Shown one piece after another: positions 60,123-64,000 of a stretch of DNA of 64,000 nucleotides; position 1 is the stretch's first letter, and every line of letters begins with the position of its first letter. The notes under the pieces were generated by a model, which worked only from the letters and a program-made list of their open reading frames with translations, ran no database searches and was not told where the DNA came from. Location of the stretch: NCBI RefSeq assembly GCF_020150815.1, contig NZ_CP083723.1:1798001-1862000 (forward strand), written 5' to 3'. This DNA comes from Haloprofundus salilacus (GTDB lineage: Archaea; Halobacteriota; Halobacteria; Halobacteriales; Haloferacaceae). A program made the position numbers and the translations under genes.

Positions 60123-62294
60123 TCACCTCGACGCTGTCGACGCCGCCGTCGCGTTCGTCTCCACCGAGACGCCGTCGAGGTAGTCGCCGTCCGGTCCGAC
60201 CCACGTCCCCTCGCGGCCGCACTCCGTCTGCAGCCGACAGACGCGCGTCTCGGGCGGCCACTGCGCCCGAATCTCGTCGTCGTCACGGTCGACCGTCAGT
60301 TCCTGTCGGTACGTCACCGACTCGCCTGCGGGACCGGCGAAGGTGACGACGAGGTCGACCTCGCTCGCGTTCGGCGGGAGCGGAACGTCGGGTCCGTCGG
60401 CGTCGCCGCCTGCGCGGTCGAGGTTCGTCACCCGCGCGCCGTCGGGCGTCACGGTCCACTCGACGGCGACGGTGCCGCCGTCGTCGAACTCGTCGACCGA
60501 GTAGCGGGCGTACCCCCGTTCGGTCTCGACGCGGACGCTGACGCTCGTACTCCCGGCGGGGACGCCAACGGTCGTCTCGGCGTCGACGCGGTCGCCTCCC
60601 AGCAGTTCGAGTCGCTGCAGTTCGGGGTCGACCGGTTCGACCGCGCCGGCCCACGCGCCGCGGTAGGTGAACCGATACACCGACCGGTTATCGACGGCTT
60701 CGAGCGTTTCGAAATCCCTGTCGGGGCCGCTATCGAGCGTGTACACCACGTTGCCGTCGAAGCCGGGGTCGTTCCGGAGAGACTGGAACGGGTGGTTCTG
60801 CCAGTCGCCGTAGGGGCCGGGAACAAAGACGAGCGCGCGGTCAAACTCGGTCCGCTCGAACGGTTCGTACACCGCCGCCAGCGAGTCTGTCCGCTGGCGG
60901 TTCTCCGCGTAGGGATCGGCGACGACCGACGCCTCCGCGGCGGCGACGACCGGCGCGGAGACGAGCAACAGACCGACGAGAACGAGGCGAGCGGTCCGGC
61001 GATTTCGGCGGACGGCGACCGTTCGGGACACCGCGTCGGCGACGGCGACGATTCCTCCGGCGGCTAAGACGCCGAACGGAACGAGGAGGTCGAAGTAGTA
61101 GAACGGGCCGAGCAACTCGAAGAGACCGTTCGCGAGGCCGTTGTGTATCCCCCAGAAGTACGCGTTGCCGACGACGACAGAGACGGCGACGCCGAGCAGG
61201 AGCGCTCGCACACCGTGAGCAGAGAGGTCGGTCGGGTCCGGTGCGACGGGAGCGCCAGCGCGCCGCCAGTGGACGACGGCGACACCGACGCCGGCGGCGG
61301 CGAGGAGCGTCCCCGCGCTCCCGGCGGCGACCCACTCGGTGAACAGCAGCGAGAGCGCCTCGACGGTGACGACAGCCGCCAGTTCCGGGGTGTAGTCGAC
61401 GACGTAGCCCTGAATCTCTCGCTCGCCGAAGCCGAGGCCGTCGCGGGGGGCGAACGCCTCGTAGGGGAACAACAGCGGGTCGCCGGTGACGGCGGCGTTG
61501 TAGCCGAGCGTCAGCGCGACGAACGCAAGACCGGGGACGGCGACGGCAGTCGTCCGAACTAGCGTCTCGCGGAAGCGGTCGGTGCCGAGAGCGCGAAAGA
61601 GAACGGCGAGCGAGTGGACGATGAACGGTGCGGCGAACTGCACCGCCGTGAACTGCCGGGCGAAGAAGGCCGCGCCGACGGCGACGCCCGCGACGAACGC
61701 CCAGCGGCGACTCCTCGCCCTCACCGCCCGGACGTAGGCGACGGCGAAACAGAGATTCAGAAACGTCGTCGGCGCGTAAGCGAGATAGACGGAGGAAGAG
61801 AAGAGAAACAGCGGCGACGCGAGGACGAACGCGCCGGCGAGCAGGCCGACGCGCTCGTCGAACGCCGCGCGACCGACAAGCGCGACGAGTGCGACGATTC
61901 CGGCGGCGACGACGACGAGCGCGGCGGCGTACCCGCCGGTGAGCGTGCGCGAGAGCGCGAAGACGGCGGGGACCATCGGCGTGTACTTTCCGTACATGCG
62001 GAGCGACTCGCCGCCGACGTCGACGACGAAGAACCACGGTCTGACCACCTCCGCGAGCGCCCCTGGTCGGAGAAACAACTGCCCGTCGAGCAGCATCGCC
62101 GCCTGCATGAGGTAGACGCCCTCGTCGTCGTTGACCGAGTGGTAGGCGAACAGGTCGGTCGCCAGCCAGCCGACGACGACGGCGGCGAGAGCAGAGAGGC
62201 CGAGGACGCCGAGTACGAACGCCCGACTGCGGGCGGACGACGCGAGGGCGGCGAGAGAGGGTGCGTTCGCGGGGCGGCGGTCCGGCGGCGACAT
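60123..62294 (-). CDS. GT39-like polytopic membrane glycosyltransferase
   Basis: A 723-residue protein with about twelve hydrophobic helices in the first 500 residues and a soluble beta-rich C-terminal domain. The first loop, YHSVNDDEGVYLMQAAMLLDGQLFLRPG, carries the acidic Asp/Glu pair typical of GT-C lipid-linked sugar transferases. Later VYTLDSGPDRDFETLEAVDNRSVYRF and the tail are exoplasmic. Predicted to glycosylate a surface target using a lipid-phosphate sugar. Its ATG overlaps the preceding ABC stop (TGATG). Confidence 0.8.
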   Translation of the reverse strand: MSPPDRRPANAPSLAALASSARSRAFVLGVLGLSALAAVVVGWLATDLFAYHSVNDDEGVYLMQAAMLLDGQLFLRPGALAEVVRPWFFVVDVGGESLRMYGKYTPMVPAVFALSRTLTGGYAAALVVVAAGIVALVALVGRAAFDERVGLLAGAFVLASPLFLFSSSVYLAYAPTTFLNLCFAVAYVRAVRARSRRWAFVAGVAVGAAFFARQFTAVQFAAPFIVHSLAVLFRALGTDRFRETLVRTTAVAVPGLAFVALTLGYNAAVTGDPLLFPYEAFAPRDGLGFGEREIQGYVVDYTPELAAVVTVEALSLLFTEWVAAGSAGTLLAAAGVGVAVVHWRRAGAPVAPDPTDLSAHGVRALLLGVAVSVVVGNAYFWGIHNGLANGLFELLGPFYYFDLLVPFGVLAAGGIVAVADAVSRTVAVRRNRRTARLVLVGLLLVSAPVVAAAEASVVADPYAENRQRTDSLAAVYEPFERTEFDRALVFVPGPYGDWQNHPFQSLRNDPGFDGNVVYTLDSGPDRDFETLEAVDNRSVYRFTYRGAWAGAVEPVDPELQRLELLGGDRVDAETTVGVPAGSTSVSVRVETERGYARYSVDEFDDGGTVAVEWTVTPDGARVTNLDRAGGDADGPDVPLPPNASEVDLVVTFAGPAGESVTYRQELTVDRDDDEIRAQWPPETRVCRLQTECGREGTWVGPDGDYLDGVSVETNATAASTASR

Positions 62295-63439
62295 CAGCGG
62301 TCGACGACGGTCTCGGCCCCTTCGGGGAACCACGAGAGGTCGTGCGTCGCCGCCAGCGAGAGGGCGACGCGCTCGCCCCGTTCGAGGTGAACGTCGTGGT
62401 TGTGCATGCAGCTCACCGACTCGCCGGAGTCGAGTTCGATCTCGTATAGCGCCGTCGGACCGAGGTAGCGTCGGGAGGCGACGACGCCGACGCCGTCGCC
62501 GTCGGAGTCCGGAGTCGCTTCGAGGTCGTCCGGGCGGACCAGAAGTTCTATCGCCGAGCCCTCGTACTCCGGCGCGAGGCCGTGAATCCGCTCGCGTGGG
62601 ATGTCGCCGACGGCAGTGGAGACGACGTCCCGACCGACCGTGCCGCCCAGGAAACTCGCGTGGCCGAGGAAGCTCGCGACGAACCGCGACTCGGGGTGCT
62701 GGAACACCTGCTCGGGACGACCGACCTGTTCGATGCGTCCGGCGTTGACGACGGCGACGCGGTCCGACATCGACATCGCTTCCTCCTGGTCGTGGGTGAC
62801 CGAGACGGCGGTTACGCCCGCCTCCTTGAGGATGCGACGCACCTCCTCTCGCATCCGGACGCGGAGGTCGACGTCGAGGTTCGAGAACGGTTCGTCGAGC
62901 AGTAACACCGCCGGCTCGGGCGCGAGCGAGCGCGCCAGTGCGACGCGTTGCTGCTGCCCTCCGGAGAGTTCGTCGGGATACGAGTCGCGCTGAGCGTCGA
63001 GACCGACGAGGTCCAGCAGTTCGCTCACGCGCGCCTCGCGTTCGGCCTCGTCCCACTCCTTCAGCCCGAAGGCGACGTTCTCGCCCGCAGTGAGGTGCGG
63101 AAACAGCGCGAACTCCTGGAAGACGACGCCGACGCCGCGCCGCTCGGGCGCGCGGAACGACCCGTTTCCGGAGACGACGTCGCCGTCGAGGCGAATCTCG
63201 CCCGCGTCCGGCCGTTCCAGTCCGGCAACGAGCCTGAGCGTCGTCGTCTTCCCGCAACCCGAGGGACCGAGCAGCGTCAGTATCTCGCCTTCTTCGACGG
63301 AGAGCGAGAGGTTCCGGATGACCGTCTCGTCGCCGAAGCGCTTGGAGACGCCGTCGAGTTCCAGCACCGATTCGTCCGAGCGAGTCGACTCCGCCGTCGA
63401 GCGCACCGTCGTCTCGTTGACCATCGTGTTATCGACCAT
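62294..63439 (-). CDS. ABC transporter ATP-binding protein (iron/thiamine-uptake type)
   Basis: A 381-residue ABC ATPase. Walker A GPSGCGKTT at residues 58-66, Q-loop FQEFALFPHL, signature LSGGQQQRVALARSL at about 158, Walker B LLLDEPFSNLD, H-loop VTHDQEEA, and a C-terminal regulatory OB/TOBE domain from about residue 255. Sequence and the downstream-organised permease suit Fe(III)- or thiamine-type importers. Overlaps the next gene by 3 nt; translated after the permease gene. Confidence 0.93.
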   Translation of the reverse strand: MVDNTMVNETTVRSTAESTRSDESVLELDGVSKRFGDETVIRNLSLSVEEGEILTLLGPSGCGKTTTLRLVAGLERPDAGEIRLDGDVVSGNGSFRAPERRGVGVVFQEFALFPHLTAGENVAFGLKEWDEAEREARVSELLDLVGLDAQRDSYPDELSGGQQQRVALARSLAPEPAVLLLDEPFSNLDVDLRVRMREEVRRILKEAGVTAVSVTHDQEEAMSMSDRVAVVNAGRIEQVGRPEQVFQHPESRFVASFLGHASFLGGTVGRDVVSTAVGDIPRERIHGLAPEYEGSAIELLVRPDDLEATPDSDGDGVGVVASRRYLGPTALYEIELDSGESVSCMHNHDVHLERGERVALSLAATHDLSWFPEGAETVVDR

Positions 63440-63540
63440 CGTCTATCACCAGTGTCGAACCGCAGTCGTTCGTGCCATCGTTGTTCGAATCATCGTTCTT
63501 CGAATCGGTGTCGCCGTTTTCCGTGTGTTCGTTCAGTCCA

Positions 63541-64000
63541 TCACTTGACATCGTACCCCTCCTGCGAGACGATGACGAGCATCGAGAGCCCGGAGACGGC
63601 GAGAAGGATGAGCGCCGGCACCGCGGCGCGGCCGAAGTAACCCTGACTGTACGCCGACCAGACGCGCGTGACGAGCGTCTCGAACCCCGTCGGCGCGAGA
63701 AACAGCGTCGCCGGGAGCTCCTTCATCGTCGTGAGAAAGACGAGCGCCATCCCGCCAAGCAGCCCCGGTGCGACGAGCGGGAGCGTGACACTCCGAAACG
63801 CGCCGCTCGGGGTTCGCCCGAGCGTCCGCGCCGCCTCTGGCAGTTTGGGGTCGACCCGGAGGAACGACGCCCGGAGCGACCCGACCGCCTGCGGGAGAAA
63901 GCGGACAACGTAGGCGAACACCAGCAGGTAGAGCGTCTGGTAGACGGGGCGCGCGTAGGAGGTACCTAGATAGACGAGCGCCAGTCCGATGACCACGCCG
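63541..64000 (-). CDS. ABC transporter permease, iron type (5' part outside window)
   Basis: The visible C-terminal 152 codons show FVFAYVVRFLPQAVGSLRASFLRVDPKLPEAARTLGRTPSGAFRSVTLPLVAPGLLGG-like order: hydrophobic helices and the EAA loop (LPEAARTLGRTPSGAF) that contacts the ATPase. It belongs to the FbpB-type binding-protein-dependent permeases, usually two fused halves. The stop lies 102 nt before the ATPase start. The upstream solute-binding protein should lie to the right of the window. Confidence 0.9.
   Translation of the reverse strand, partial: GVVIGLALVYLGTSYARPVYQTLYLLVFAYVVRFLPQAVGSLRASFLRVDPKLPEAARTLGRTPSGAFRSVTLPLVAPGLLGGMALVFLTTMKELPATLFLAPTGFETLVTRVWSAYSQGYFGRAAVPALILLAVSGLSMLVIVSQEGYDVK

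Noticed and set aside
1-64000. Search for CRISPR arrays and rRNA genes
   Set aside because: No regularly spaced direct repeats of suitable length and no rRNA-like sequence were seen by eye.

Overview
The window is chromosomal DNA of an extremely halophilic archaeon (class Halobacteria; the gene set is compatible with a Haloferacaceae member, but I cannot name the species from sequence alone). Evidence: very GC-rich coding DNA, proteins dominated by Asp and Glu, TATA-type promoters close to start codons with few Shine-Dalgarno sites, archaeal information-processing genes (ribosomal protein S15, aIF1A, RNA polymerase subunit Rpo11), two TatA proteins with Tat-exported proteins, HalOD1-type output domains, and archaeal type IV pilus machinery.

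Layout. 1-1.35 kb: partial RecJ/DHH-like gene, rps15, tRNA-Ala(GGC), followed by about 0.8 kb of AT-rich non-coding DNA. 2.2-13.8 kb: SOUL haem-binding protein, then a type IV pilus locus. It has one pilin-like gene on + and an overlapping minus-strand operon pilB-pilC-five pilin-like genes. 14-23 kb: FkbM methyltransferase, tRNA-Arg(CCT), two near-identical tatA genes around peroxiredoxin, HD-domain and MFS genes, a small zinc protein, a Tat-exported beta-propeller, Ogt, aIF1A, an IS200/IS605-like non-autonomous remnant and small conserved genes. 23-28.7 kb: Tm-1-like/PEP-hydrolase-like pair, then three envelope-glycosylation genes. 29.3-32.5 kb: gmd, an SDR and a DegT-fold protein with His in place of the PLP lysine, which together predict GDP-3,6-dideoxyhexose (colitose-type) synthesis. 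32.6-35.6 kb: alcohol dehydrogenase, VioB-type ferritin-like protein, CDGSH iron-sulfur protein. 35.9-37.5 kb: a lower-GC patch (small Cys protein, HalOD1 protein, Lrp/AsnC regulator) ending at tRNA-Gly(TCC) and a partial copy of its 3' end. 37.6-45 kb: HTTM membrane protein, thioredoxin-reductase-like protein, Trm9-like methyltransferase, and a second pilB-pilC pair with no pilin genes beside it. 45.4-64 kb: DUF5793, UDG-family protein, acyl-CoA synthetase, two MBL-fold enzymes, DnaJ-membrane fusion, rpo11, DUF1684, hisF, GH13 alpha-glucosidase, a DPM1-like glycosyltransferase, a GMC oxidoreductase with its Tat-type small subunit behind a perfect palindrome, a GT39-like membrane protein, and an iron-type ABC transporter that runs off the window end.

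Themes. Much of the window serves the cell surface: two type IV pilus motors, at least six pilin-like proteins, lipid- or glycan-linked glycosyltransferases, a nucleotide-sugar cassette, and Tat export. The accessory signals sit at tRNA genes: AT-rich DNA behind tRNA-Ala, and inverted T-arm sequences beside tRNA-Arg and tRNA-Gly. No CRISPR array, rRNA operon or intact transposase was seen. The most interesting leads are the gmd-SDR-ColD-like cassette, the T-arm inverted repeats beside two tRNA genes, and the perfect palindrome in front of the GMC operon.
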